From Pedobacter xixiisoli (GTDB taxonomy: Bacteria > Bacteroidota > Bacteroidia > Sphingobacteriales > Sphingobacteriaceae): a DNA stretch of 64,000 bases. The first letter of the stretch is position 1. Each line of letters begins with the position of its first letter. This document shows, in pieces, positions 47,940-56,073 of the stretch. The DNA is taken from contig NZ_OCMT01000001.1 in NCBI RefSeq assembly GCF_900215335.1, positions 868,001-932,000 of the forward strand, read 5' to 3'. The notes beneath the pieces are model-generated. The model was not told the DNA's origin. It was given only the letters and a program-made list of their open reading frames with translations, and made no database searches. The position numbers and the translations under genes are program-made.

Positions 47940-48010
47940 TAGATGCTACATGTTCCATAATTTTATCAGTATGGTAACTTTTACATTTGCCAACTTTTTT
48001 GTTCTAAAAT

Positions 48011-48045
48011 AGTCCTGTCAAGGTATGAAGTACTTTGACAGAACT
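48011..48045. repeat. 15-bp imperfect stem-loop
   Basis: AGTCCTGTCAAGGTA (48011-48025) pairs with TACTTTGACAGAACT (48031-48045) with one mismatch and one G-U pair, loop TGAAG. No adjacent intact gene explains it; it may be the terminator of the lost minus-strand gene whose tail lies at 48063-48145. Confidence 0.5.
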
Positions 48046-48163
48046 ATAATTCAAAGAAAAATTATATGAAATTTTTTCTGACTAAATCTTCAATAATCGG
48101 CTCTATAAGTATTAGGAAGCGCTTTAGATGTTCAAAATACTCCTCTTGATCGGTACAACCCAA

Positions 48164-48196
48164 AAGCCTTTAGCATTACGCTAGAGGCTTTTTTGT
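48164..48196 (+). terminator. Orphan rho-independent terminator
   Basis: AAAAGCCTTTAGC (48164-48176) pairs with GCTAGAGGCTTTT (48182-48194, one G-U) over a 5-base loop and runs into six T residues. The shape is very good on the plus strand, but no plus-strand gene precedes it within 800 bases, so it belongs to a lost gene or an unannotated small RNA. Confidence 0.7.
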
Positions 48197-48754
48197 TTGC
48201 AAGCCATTTAGTGAAGGATATTCGAAAAGTCGTCAATTTTTTTCGGTATAAAGTGTTCTTCTGATTAGTTTTAAAGGGTTTTAATGTGTGTTTTGGGTAG
48301 TTTGAGAGTTCTGGTAGCATTTAAATCTTTTATCTAAAGCTCTAAAATAGTCCAGAATGCTTGGAATGTTTTGAACTCGGTGCTTACTTTAAGCGTAAGG
48401 CACGACATCGCCTTTGGCTATGCTAAAGAAAGCCTGATAGCTTGTTCATATCGAACTACTTAAAGTATAATCTCAAAAAAATGGTAGGATGGGGCGATAG
48501 TACTATGAGAATTGGGCAGTTTGAAACGAAATAGCGTGGCTACTTTTACAGATACATACTCAAGCTCCTAATGGAATCCTACGATCCGCTGAAAGATGTG
48601 ACACTATAGAAAGTGGTGTTATTTTCTTAGTTATCGTTTGAAAACGATACTTGTCGATTCAGTTGAATTGAAGTATCTATTGGGTAATATTATTTCTCAT
48701 TGGATTTATGGTCAGTGGTTTACGGAAAATCATTTTTTTACCTTACTAAAAGTA

Positions 48755-48762
48755 TATATTTG
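48755..48762 (+). promoter_or_regulatory. Promoter box of the MASE3-type kinase gene
   Basis: TATATTTG matches the -7 consensus TAnnTTTG, with a T-rich block (48733-48739) near the expected -33 position. Transcription would begin about 48769, leaving only about 14 bases before the TTG at 48783 and about 74 before the first ATG. Confidence 0.5.
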
Positions 48763-48782
48763 TCTTTAGAACAGTTATATCC

Positions 48783-51353
48783 TTGCGAAACCTTACTTCT
48801 CTTTTCGACCGTTACTACCGTACTACATTTGGTGTCATTTGTATGATACTGATTTTTTTTTACAGTAAGAAACAAGGCTACATGCTTTTCCATACGCTGG
48901 TCGAGCTCTTTTCCATCGTTATTGCTTTCGCGGTGTTTATTGTTGCCTGGAACTCTAGGAAAATGCAGGATAACAAATACCTACATATGGTAGGCATTTC
49001 CTATCTGTTCATCGGCGCCTTGGATCTCTTGCATACCTTGAGCTATAATGGGATGAATATGATCCCGGTACCTGGATATCCCGCCAACCAGTTTTGGGTG
49101 GCAACACGTGGTATGGAAGCGTTGATCTTCTTTGGTGGTTTTCTCATGATCGGTCGTAAGCGCAAAATCAATACGGAGCTACTTTTCCTTTTCTATTTTG
49201 TAGTATCTTTAGCGATTGCTGCGAGTATTTTGGTATGGAAGGTATTCCCGGTATGTTTTGTGGCCGGAAAGGGGCAGACCTTTTTCAAGGTGGTAAGTGA
49301 GTATTGCATCATTCTACTATTGTTGATCAGCTTGTTACTACTTTACGGGAGGAGGGCTAATTTCGATCGGAAGACTTACCAGCTCCTTGCCGGTTCTATT
49401 ATCTTCGCCGTCTTGAGCGAGTGTTGTTTTGCTACCTATGCATCGAATACAGACACGTTGAATGAATTTGGTCATTATGGTAAGTTAATTTCCTTTTTTC
49501 TGATTTATAAAGCCAATGTGCAGATGGCTTTTGAGAAGCCCATGGCAAGTATATTCCGTGAGCTGAAGGCCAGCGAAACAGAGTATAAGACTTTGGCCGA
49601 GAATCTTCCGGATATCATCATGCGCTTTGATGAAAATCTGGACTGTGTATATGCCAATCGTGATATACGTGAGCTTCCTCAATTTGCGGACATCGATGCC
49701 CGGACGTTCAGCAAACGCATTAGGAATGAACTGGAGCAGGCACTCGCCGGAAGAAAAAATATAGCAGGAGAACTGGAAGTTGGAGAGCAGAATAACCTAT
49801 CTTATTATTCATTTCAGGTCATCCCCGAAATCTTCGATAAAGCTGCCGAAAGTAGGCTTTTGGTGATATTTAGGGATATTACCAAAAGCAGGAAGGAGCG
49901 GCTCCATCTAACGAGCCTGCTCGATACGATCCCACAACAGGTATGGACGGCCAGTGCTGATGGTAATATCGATTATGTTAACGGCGTAGTCATCCGAGAT
50001 TTTGCGCTGAATCCAGATTCCCCATTTGGGCTCGGCTGGCAACACTTTATCCATCCCGATGACATAGAGGAATGTGATAGGGCATGGAAGCTTTCACTAA
50101 GGAGTGGATCGGAATACAATGTACAGTTTAGACTGAAAATGGCCGATGGCGGTTATCTATGGCATTTGGGACGGGCTGTGCCCATCCTCGAAAATGGTAA
50201 GGTAACCTTATGGATAGGATCCAATACGAATATCGACCTGCAAAAGAAGGGGCAGGAGCAGCGTGATGAATTCATCTCTGTAGCCTCACATGAATTGAAA
50301 ACACCATTAACCAGTATCAAGGCATTCAACCAGCTACTCGCCAGAGCTAAGGATCTCGATAAGGCAAAATCTTATCTGCAAAAGGTGGATATGGCCACTA
50401 CCAAACTGGAAAGGCTGATCAATGACCTACTGGACGTCAGCAGGATCAACGCCGGCAAGCTCCAGTTTAATAAAACCGATTTCATTCTCAATGAGCTATT
50501 GCGGGAGTGCTGTGATAACCTACAGCTAAGTGTTGCTACACACCAGATCATTTTAAAGGAGAGCGAAAATATCTACATCCATGCTGACCGTTTCAGGTTG
50601 GAGCAGGTAATCGGTAACCTATTGAGTAATGCGGTCAAGTATTCTCCCTTGGCGGATACGGTACATGTTAGCTTTAGGGTAGAACAGGAAGGCGTTATCA
50701 TCTCTGTGGAAGATCATGGTATAGGAATCGCCAGTCAGGAGCTTGAAAAGCTTTTCGACCGTTATTACCGGGCGGACAATGCAGCAGAGCGCTTCGGCGG
50801 TCTTGGCCTCGGGCTCTTCATTTCCTCTGAGATCATTAAGGCACATCAGGGTACGTTCTGGATTGAGAGTGAGCTGGGCGTAGGTACCACGGTTAATATC
50901 CGCATCCCTTTGGGAGAAACAGCAATCAAAAATCAAGTTGCGAACGGACTGACCTATAGTGACGAGTACCTTGCTATCACCTGTAATGATCAAAAGGGAT
51001 GGATGGAGGTCAACTGGACGGGGTACCAGGATTTTGAAAGTGTGCAGAATGGCGGGCTCCGGATGATTGAGGTACTCGGATCATCGGGACTGAAAAAGGT
51101 TCTCAATGACAACAGGGAAGTGCTCGGTAATTGGTCAGAGGCATCGGACTGGGCGGGAAAGGTTTGGTTTCCGATGATGATCGAAGCTGGTCTTCGGGAT
51201 TTTGCCTGGGTTTTTTCTCCGAGTATCTTTGCGCAACTTGCCGCTCAGAAGAGTTTCGATGTATCGGATGGTAAGGCGAACGTCCGTTTTTTTCATGATA
51301 TGGAGGAGGCTAAACGTTGGTTGGGCGAAATAAATCATGTCTCAGGTTCGTAG
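48783..51353 (+). CDS. Membrane PAS histidine kinase with C-terminal STAS/SEC14-like domain
   Basis: Inner-membrane sensor kinase of 856 residues. The N-terminal 240 residues carry about seven hydrophobic helices of MASE3 type (LFHTLVELFSIVIAFAVF, GALDLLHTLSYNGM, QFWVATRGMEAL). Two PAS domains follow (about 265-375 and 380-490; NLPDIIMRFDENLDCVY, IGSNTNIDLQ). The kinase has His near 503 in VASHELKTPLTSIKAF, N-box GNLLSNAVKYSP and G-boxes DHGIGIAS and GGLGLGLFISSE. About 120 extra residues after the ATPase domain resemble STAS/SEC14-type domains (WMEVNWTGYQDFESV, FHDMEEAKRWLGEI). I accept the TTG start because it keeps the first membrane helix; the first ATG is at 48843. The gene looks richer in G+C than the PUL. 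No partner response regulator is adjacent. Confidence 0.85.
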   Translation: MRNLTSLFDRYYRTTFGVICMILIFFYSKKQGYMLFHTLVELFSIVIAFAVFIVAWNSRKMQDNKYLHMVGISYLFIGALDLLHTLSYNGMNMIPVPGYPANQFWVATRGMEALIFFGGFLMIGRKRKINTELLFLFYFVVSLAIAASILVWKVFPVCFVAGKGQTFFKVVSEYCIILLLLISLLLLYGRRANFDRKTYQLLAGSIIFAVLSECCFATYASNTDTLNEFGHYGKLISFFLIYKANVQMAFEKPMASIFRELKASETEYKTLAENLPDIIMRFDENLDCVYANRDIRELPQFADIDARTFSKRIRNELEQALAGRKNIAGELEVGEQNNLSYYSFQVIPEIFDKAAESRLLVIFRDITKSRKERLHLTSLLDTIPQQVWTASADGNIDYVNGVVIRDFALNPDSPFGLGWQHFIHPDDIEECDRAWKLSLRSGSEYNVQFRLKMADGGYLWHLGRAVPILENGKVTLWIGSNTNIDLQKKGQEQRDEFISVASHELKTPLTSIKAFNQLLARAKDLDKAKSYLQKVDMATTKLERLINDLLDVSRINAGKLQFNKTDFILNELLRECCDNLQLSVATHQIILKESENIYIHADRFRLEQVIGNLLSNAVKYSPLADTVHVSFRVEQEGVIISVEDHGIGIASQELEKLFDRYYRADNAAERFGGLGLGLFISSEIIKAHQGTFWIESELGVGTTVNIRIPLGETAIKNQVANGLTYSDEYLAITCNDQKGWMEVNWTGYQDFESVQNGGLRMIEVLGSSGLKKVLNDNREVLGNWSEASDWAGKVWFPMMIEAGLRDFAWVFSPSIFAQLAAQKSFDVSDGKANVRFFHDMEEAKRWLGEINHVSGS

Positions 51354-51510
51354 CGTGTGAGTTGAATCAGCTGAAGCCCGATCGGTACTATTAAGCAAAT
51401 AGGTGGAGGCTTTGGGGTACAATTGGAATAACGATTACATCCCATTTGATAGCTTTTAAAACAGGATAGACGTATCATGTAGTTTTTTCTAATAGGGCGC
51501 TATTTTTGGT

Positions 51511-51548
51511 ATAAAAAAACGGAGATACGACCTAAGCCATATCCCCGT
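51511..51548 (-). terminator. Terminator of the lipocalin-like gene
   Basis: Read on the minus strand, a 9-bp stem (51540-51548 with 51519-51527, one mismatch, 12-base loop) ends in a run of seven T residues. It is about 150 bases past the stop codon. In the 344-base gap 51354-51697 I see nothing else. Confidence 0.6.
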
Positions 51549-51697
51549 CATCTAAATTAACGCTCTCGTAACAAAGGTAACTGATCGGTTAATCCCCACA
51601 ATAAGGTATCGATATTTTTGCTAAATGTGTCGATGAATTGGTTTTCAACTATTGGAATAACGGTGCTAACCTTTTAAGATGGCGATCGGTACGGTAA

Positions 51698-52117
51698 CTA
51701 TTTCCTCAGCGTGAACTCCACTGTTTCCCTATAGGTAATGCCATCGATAACTCTATTACGGTCCTCAAAAATAACATGCAGGTTGCTTTTGGTGAGTGAA
51801 TTGATCTTGAAGTCTAGTCTTTGATCGTCTCCGCGGGTGAGCTGCAGCATATCATTGGTTGCCGTCCAGCCAACTACCTCTTCATCGCTATCGAAGTTTA
51901 CCGTAGCGGTACCATCGTTCCTGAATTCCCAGGCCAGTTCGAGATTTGAATATTGCTCCCGTTGGGTTTCTTTATTGTTCTGGAATTCGATATAGGCTAC
52001 AGATTCTACCTTCCACCTGCCTATCAATCGGTCCGAATTGCGCTCGGCCTCATCTTTTTTACAGGCAGATAGGATGGAAGTAATGGCCAAGAGTAGGAGT
52101 AATGTTGCTTTTTTCAT
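51698..52117 (-). CDS. Lipocalin-like lipoprotein
   Basis: Small lipoprotein of 139 residues, lipobox ILSAC at 18 followed by KKDEAERN. The mature part opens DRLIGRWKVESVAYIEF, the usual first strand of lipocalin-like domains, and continues with alternating strands (LAWEFRNDGTATVNF, MLQLTRGDDQRLDF, YRETVEFTLRK). Such proteins are common in Bacteroidota and may bind small hydrophobic ligands, but their roles are unknown. It stands alone on the minus strand, upstream of a decayed sigma-factor gene transcribed away from it. Membrane placement (inner or outer) cannot be decided. Confidence 0.82.
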   Translation of the reverse strand: MKKATLLLLLAITSILSACKKDEAERNSDRLIGRWKVESVAYIEFQNNKETQREQYSNLELAWEFRNDGTATVNFDSDEEVVGWTATNDMLQLTRGDDQRLDFKINSLTKSNLHVIFEDRNRVIDGITYRETVEFTLRK

Positions 52118-52212
52118 GTTTAAAAATTTTGATTCGTTTGTTCAATGGATATGTTCAGTGCTATATTCCAACGGATAACAAGATTAAGCCCATTAGGTTT
52201 TATGCATTTTAA

Positions 52213-52418
52213 AACGATCAGTCTGCGTTTGCGGCATTTTACGAATTGCATATAGAACAGATTTACGCTTATGTACTAAATACGCTTAAGGTCAGATCGA
52301 TTAATGACGACATGGTACAAGATATTTCGAAAAAATGTGGTCGGCTTCAGGTTTGTTGGATGATAATAGGATGTGGAGCCTGTCTTGTGCAATACGCTAT
52401 CTAACTTTTCTAAATTGA
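52213..52418 (+). pseudogene. Decayed ECF RNA polymerase sigma factor fragment
   Basis: Not a long open frame, but its translation is clear. From 52213 it reads NDQSAFAAFYELHIEQIYAY, then VLNTLKVRSINDDMVQDI. After a one-base loss near 52328 it continues in another frame as FEKMWSASGLLDD and CAIRYLTF, then stops at 52416-52418. The pattern matches region 2 of Bacteroidota ECF sigma factors (DxxAFxxLYExY, then AEDIVQEIFxKLWE). The upstream frame ends in TAA at 52210, with the natural N-terminal extension apparently in a third frame, so at least two frameshifts are present and region 4 is missing. This fragment lies in the 584-base gap between the lipocalin-like gene and the DUF2383 gene; the rest of the gap shows nothing. 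Confidence 0.7.
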
Positions 52419-52701
52419 ACCAACTTAGAGATTAACATGCAAAAACTGCTTTAAAGTTTTTCAAATTCGTATTAAACTTGATTGCCATTTTTATTATGTA
52501 AATAGTAGGTGTAGTCAACTACTTAATTTATGGGAAACTAATACGTGTTTTAGCAGGTTTTTTACTTTTAATTAAGGTGTTTTGATAGTTTTAAAGCTAA
52601 GGTTCGTGTATATCAAACAATTCTAAAAGACTGCTGTTGTATTGCCCAGTAGGGGAGCAAGCAGCTCCTCAAAAATCAATTATAAAACAAAAACGAATCT
52701 T

Positions 52702-53148
52702 ATGTCAACAACAAACACAGTGCTCAACGAGCTGATAGAAATTAATAACGACAGGGTAGCAGGCTTTCAAAAGGCACTTGCTGATATCAACGATGAAAAC
52801 ATCGATTTGAAAGAACTTTTTCAAAAATATTCGCAGCAGAGCCATAAGTTCAGCCAGGAACTAACTGCATTAGTAGCTGCCAGTGCAGGCGAGCCGGAAA
52901 CGGGTAATAGCGTTGCAGGTACGTTGCATAGAGCTTGGATTGACGTAAAAGCATTATTTGGCGGTTCTGATAGGGAAAGTATTCTTTCAGAAGCCGAAAG
53001 AGGTGAAGATGCAATCAAAAAGGCTTATAAAACTGCGCTTTCAGAAGGCGGACTTTCAGGCCAAGCGCTTGAAACAGTTAACCGTCAATCGGGAGATGTG
53101 CAGGCTGCGCATGATAGTATCAAGGCGCTGAGAGATGCTGCCAAATAA
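52702..53148 (+). CDS. DUF2383 / PA2169 family four-helix-bundle protein
   Basis: Cytoplasmic protein of 148 residues with a ferritin-like helical bundle. Start at the ATG 52702 (MSTTNTVLNELIEINNDRVAGF); the longer frame to 52642 adds 20 residues of spacer. The family patterns are IEINNDRVAGFQKAL, FQKYSQQSHKFSQEL, GTLHRAWIDVKALFGG and LSEAERGEDAIKKAY. Members accumulate under general stress in several bacteria, but no biochemical function is established and the metal ligands of true ferritins are not seen. It is monocistronic, ended by a clear terminator. Confidence 0.9.
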   Translation: MSTTNTVLNELIEINNDRVAGFQKALADINDENIDLKELFQKYSQQSHKFSQELTALVAASAGEPETGNSVAGTLHRAWIDVKALFGGSDRESILSEAERGEDAIKKAYKTALSEGGLSGQALETVNRQSGDVQAAHDSIKALRDAAK

Positions 53149-53172
53149 TTGAGCAGAATTTTAAATTTTTGG

Positions 53173-53202
53173 AACCACCTCTTTTGGAGGTGGTTTCTTT
53201 TT
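53173..53202 (+). terminator. Terminator after the DUF2383 gene
   Basis: Perfect 9-bp stem AACCACCTC/GAGGTGGTT (53173-53181 with 53187-53195) with a 5-base loop and a TCTTTTT tail, 24 bases past the stop. Confidence 0.88.
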
Positions 53203-53236
53203 GAAAAGATATTTTGTAAATCTATAATTCAGTGTG

Positions 53237-54964
53237 ATGAATAGCAATGTTACTTTAGAAAATAAGCAGATAGCCATTATCGGGGGAGGTCCTAGTGGAC
53301 TTTTTATGCTGAAAAAATTGATTGATGCTGGACTTCCGGATCTGACCGTCCATATCTTTGAAAAAGGTAATCAGCTTGGTGCAGGAATGCCCTATAGTTT
53401 ACAGGGAGCAAATGACGAACATGTAACTAATGTGTCGGGAAATGAGATTCCTCATTTGGAACAAACCGTCGGAGAGTGGATCAAGACAGTACATCCAGAT
53501 ACGCTTGCCCGTTTTCATATTCAACTAGATCACTTTCATGAGTATAGGGTGTTGCCACGGTTGCTATTTGGACAGTACCTTTCAGAGCAGTTCCATAGGC
53601 TAGAAAAAAGGGCTGCTAAATCTGGTATTCTGCTAGAAATTTCTTTCGGTTGTGAGGTGGTAGATATCCTAGACAAACCTGCCGAGGGAAAAATAGCATT
53701 GGAGCTAGCTAGTGGCAAAAATATAGAATATGATCACGTAGTGCTCTGTACCGGACACCTGTGGCCGAAACATTATGAAGGGAAAGTTGCTGGATATTTT
53801 GATTCACCTTATCCTCCAGCCAAGCTAAAGTTAGTGTTGGATCATCCGGTTGCCATACGAGGCGCATCGCTTACGGCTATCGATGCAATGCGTACACTTG
53901 CCAGGCAGCATGGCGATTATGAAAGGTCTTCAGATGGTTTATTGACTTATAGACTCAAAAATTCGTCTTCGAAGTTTAGGATGGTACTGCATTCCAGAGA
54001 AGGCCTTTTGCCGGGCGTCCGGTTTCATCTGGAGGAATCGATATTAGGCAGGGATAGTTTGTTCGATGCCAATGAGATCAAGACCATCAGGGCGGCTCAT
54101 GAAGGTTTTGTACCGCTGGATTTGGTATTCGAGGAGAAGTTCAAAAAGCCATTGGCAGCACATGATCCAGAGTTTTATGCTCAGATTGCCGAATTGGAAA
54201 TGGAAGCATTTGTAGATAGGGTGATGCAATTGCGTGAACGTCTGGATGCATTTCAATTGTTCAGGGCAGAATACAAAGAAGCAGCACAGTCGATTAAGCG
54301 TAGGCAGTCAGTCTATTGGAAGGAACTGCTTTGCGGGCTAAGCTATACCTTAAATTATCCGGCTAAGTATTTTTCTGCAGAGGACATGCTTAGGTTCAAG
54401 CAAAAGCTAATGCCGTTGATTTCGTTGGTGATTGCATTTGTGCCGCAGAGCTCTGCGGAGGAACTATTGGCGCTATACGACTCGGACATATTGGAACTAG
54501 TGGCTGTTGGTGCTGACAGCGAAGTGGTGCCTTTGAAAGACGGCGGCATAGTTTACCATTATAGCGATGAGAACAGACAGGATAAGATGATCGAATATCA
54601 GACCTTTATCGACTGCATCGGTCAGCCACATCTATCTTTCGAGGCTATCCCATATTTGGGGCTGAAGGAAAAGGGGACCATTGCCCCAGCAAAATTACAG
54701 TTTCGTGCAAAGGAAACCGCAAAGGAAATGATGGATGAAAATCAGGATATCGAGATTGGTCAAGATAGTAACTATTATCTAAAGGTGCCAGGGCTTGCCA
54801 TTAACGACTATTTTCAAGTGGTAGACCGTTATCTCGCATTGAATCCACGAATCTACGTAATGGCTGTACCTTTTATAGGTGGCTATAATCCAGATTACTC
54901 GGGGTTAGATTTTTGCGAAACGGCTGCGACGAAGATTGCACAAAGCCTGATGGGAGAAAATTGA
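53237..54964 (+). CDS. FAD/NAD(P)-binding protein (NAD_binding_9 type)
   Basis: Cytoplasmic flavoprotein-like protein of 575 residues. I choose the ATG at 53237 over the GTG one codon earlier. It has an N-terminal Rossmann site IAIIGGGPSGLFMLKKLIDAG, then EKGNQLGAGMPYS and NVSGNEIPHL. A conserved HVVLCTGHLWPKHYEG and a second nucleotide site IRGASLTAIDAMRTLARQHG follow. The C-terminal 250 residues include IDCIGQPHLSFEAIPYLGLKEKG and PFIGGYNPDYSGLDFCE. The family has the look of YdhS-like oxidoreductases whose substrate is unknown. A DUF1543 gene follows after 20 bases, so the two are probably one operon. Confidence 0.8.
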   Translation: MNSNVTLENKQIAIIGGGPSGLFMLKKLIDAGLPDLTVHIFEKGNQLGAGMPYSLQGANDEHVTNVSGNEIPHLEQTVGEWIKTVHPDTLARFHIQLDHFHEYRVLPRLLFGQYLSEQFHRLEKRAAKSGILLEISFGCEVVDILDKPAEGKIALELASGKNIEYDHVVLCTGHLWPKHYEGKVAGYFDSPYPPAKLKLVLDHPVAIRGASLTAIDAMRTLARQHGDYERSSDGLLTYRLKNSSSKFRMVLHSREGLLPGVRFHLEESILGRDSLFDANEIKTIRAAHEGFVPLDLVFEEKFKKPLAAHDPEFYAQIAELEMEAFVDRVMQLRERLDAFQLFRAEYKEAAQSIKRRQSVYWKELLCGLSYTLNYPAKYFSAEDMLRFKQKLMPLISLVIAFVPQSSAEELLALYDSDILELVAVGADSEVVPLKDGGIVYHYSDENRQDKMIEYQTFIDCIGQPHLSFEAIPYLGLKEKGTIAPAKLQFRAKETAKEMMDENQDIEIGQDSNYYLKVPGLAINDYFQVVDRYLALNPRIYVMAVPFIGGYNPDYSGLDFCETAATKIAQSLMGEN

Positions 54965-54984
54965 GCTTAGTTTAAAATAGGGAT

Positions 54985-55575
54985 ATGAATATGAACGAAA
55001 ATACAAATGCCGTGCCTAAACTGTTTATGGTATTATTGGGTTCTAAGGCCGAAAATCGTAATGTAGAACAGCATGATTTTTTTTTCGGCGTGAGCCATTC
55101 TCTTGCAGAATTGGTTCCCGCTCTGCAAGCCTTTTGGCCAGAGGCAGGCAAAAGCCTACATATTGATGGCTGGAGGGAAGTGACTGCCGTAGATGGTTTC
55201 AGAGTAGAAGTGTATGTGAAACAGACAGATGACGTTTTAGCAGAAAACAGACTGTTTTTTATAAACTTGGGCGGCTATACGGCTGGTAGATTGGAAGAGC
55301 AGCATTATACGTTGCTGTCTGTTTGTCGTGATAAAGCCGAGGCGACTCAACTAGCCAAGAAGGTAGCTTTTTTTAAATCGGCAACCATTGCTGGGATGAA
55401 GGGTGCCAATGCACACATTGATGAGAAATATGGTATCGACGTAGACGATATTCATCGCATAGAGGATATCTGGCGTCCCTTAGCACATGAAAACTATGGT
55501 ATCAGATTAGTTCCTTCAGATAATCTGGTGGCAGATGAAGTGCACTTGGGCTACTTCCGTTTGGATAGGTTGTAG
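54985..55575 (+). CDS. DUF1543 domain protein
   Basis: Cytoplasmic protein of 196 residues containing two copies of a DUF1543-like half. The first runs from LFMVLLGSKAENRNVEQHDFFFGVSHSLAEL to HIDGWREVTAVDGFRVEV. The second begins at FFINLGGYTAGRLEEQHYTLL and ends near EKYGIDVDDIHRIEDI. The GxKxxxRNxEQHDxxF motif is diagnostic of the family. No function is known. It is encoded 20 bases after the FAD/NAD(P)-binding protein and probably works with it. Confidence 0.85.
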   Translation: MNMNENTNAVPKLFMVLLGSKAENRNVEQHDFFFGVSHSLAELVPALQAFWPEAGKSLHIDGWREVTAVDGFRVEVYVKQTDDVLAENRLFFINLGGYTAGRLEEQHYTLLSVCRDKAEATQLAKKVAFFKSATIAGMKGANAHIDEKYGIDVDDIHRIEDIWRPLAHENYGIRLVPSDNLVADEVHLGYFRLDRL

Positions 55576-55585
55576 ATAATTTTAA

Positions 55586-55769
55586 TTAAACCTTCGGCAT
55601 GTGGCCTGCCTTCAGGTCGGGCACAATTGTTTTGGCTTTTTCAATCCATTCTGGAGCTTTATCCTTGATACCGTCCATTTTTGTTCTGCCAAAGGCATCT
55701 TTTCTAGTTAAATATCTAATTGCCCCCGTAAACCATGGCGCCAATCAATGCTGTTTTCACAATTCCCAT
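55586..55769 (-). pseudogene. Frameshifted gene for a 60-residue small protein
   Basis: Starting at the ATG ending at 55769, the frame reads MGIVKTALIGAMVYG and then reaches a stop. Removing one base from the five-G run (plus-strand C run at 55723-55727) restores an uninterrupted 60-residue protein to TAA at 55586-55588. The continuation is AIRYLTRKDAFGRTK, then MDGIKDKAPEWIEKA, then KTIVPDLKAGHMPKV. The total length of 184 bases is exactly 61 codons plus one. The product has a hydrophobic N-terminus and a basic, helical C-terminus, like the short stress-related YtxH-style proteins of Pedobacter relatives. It is either a true pseudogene, a phase-variable run, or a sequencing error. Confidence 0.65.
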
Positions 55770-55882
55770 AACTTAATTTTTGTTAGTTTAATAATTATTA
55801 AACTACAATGGTTTTGTGTAAGAAATACTCAATGAAAAGTTTTTGGAGATAGCCGGAAAGCAAGAAGACGAAATTTCAATTT

Positions 55883-55957
55883 TGGATGGATTTAACTGGT
55901 TTTAATACCTGCTTGTCCCATGACTTTTTGATACTTAAAACCAGTTAAATCGATCCA
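55883..55957. repeat. 23-bp near-perfect inverted repeat with 29-base spacer
   Basis: The arm at 55883-55905 (core ATTTAACTGGTTTTAA) and the arm at 55935-55957 are reverse complements at 22 of 23 positions. It is 117 bases past the stop of the minus-strand CheB-CheR kinase gene. It may be that operon's terminator, a miniature element or a recombination relic. Flanking minus-strand frames contain short protein-like tails (LGNFQKQGKQTDQQIGNAV) that I could not identify. Nothing else is seen in 55770-56073. Confidence 0.75.
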
Positions 55958-56073
55958 ATGGCCATTTTTACGGCATTCCCAATCTGTTGATCAGTTTGTT
56001 TTCCTTGTTTTTGAAAATTGCCTAGCACACAGGTCTCCAACTTGATCGCCTAATCAGTCGTTGATAACAACCG

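Larger units (their letters stand above)
47321..48782. other. Decayed intergenic region at the right border of the PUL
   Basis: A stretch of 1462 bases without an intact gene. It contains the second relic copy with its terminator, two further hairpins and the kinase promoter box, each listed separately. On the minus strand, 48063-48145 reads like the tail of another lost protein (EEYFEHLKRF, IIEDLVRKN, stop), interrupted upstream by a stop. The part around 48.36-48.60 kb has several short protein-like snatches in shifting frames that I could not identify. The stretch looks like a graveyard of insertions and deletions. Confidence 0.5.

Noticed and set aside
48140..48200. Possible tRNA 3' end or attachment site next to the orphan terminator
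   Set aside because: The GGTACAACCC stretch superficially resembles a T-arm, but no acceptor stem, anticodon arm or GGTTC motif can be assembled.
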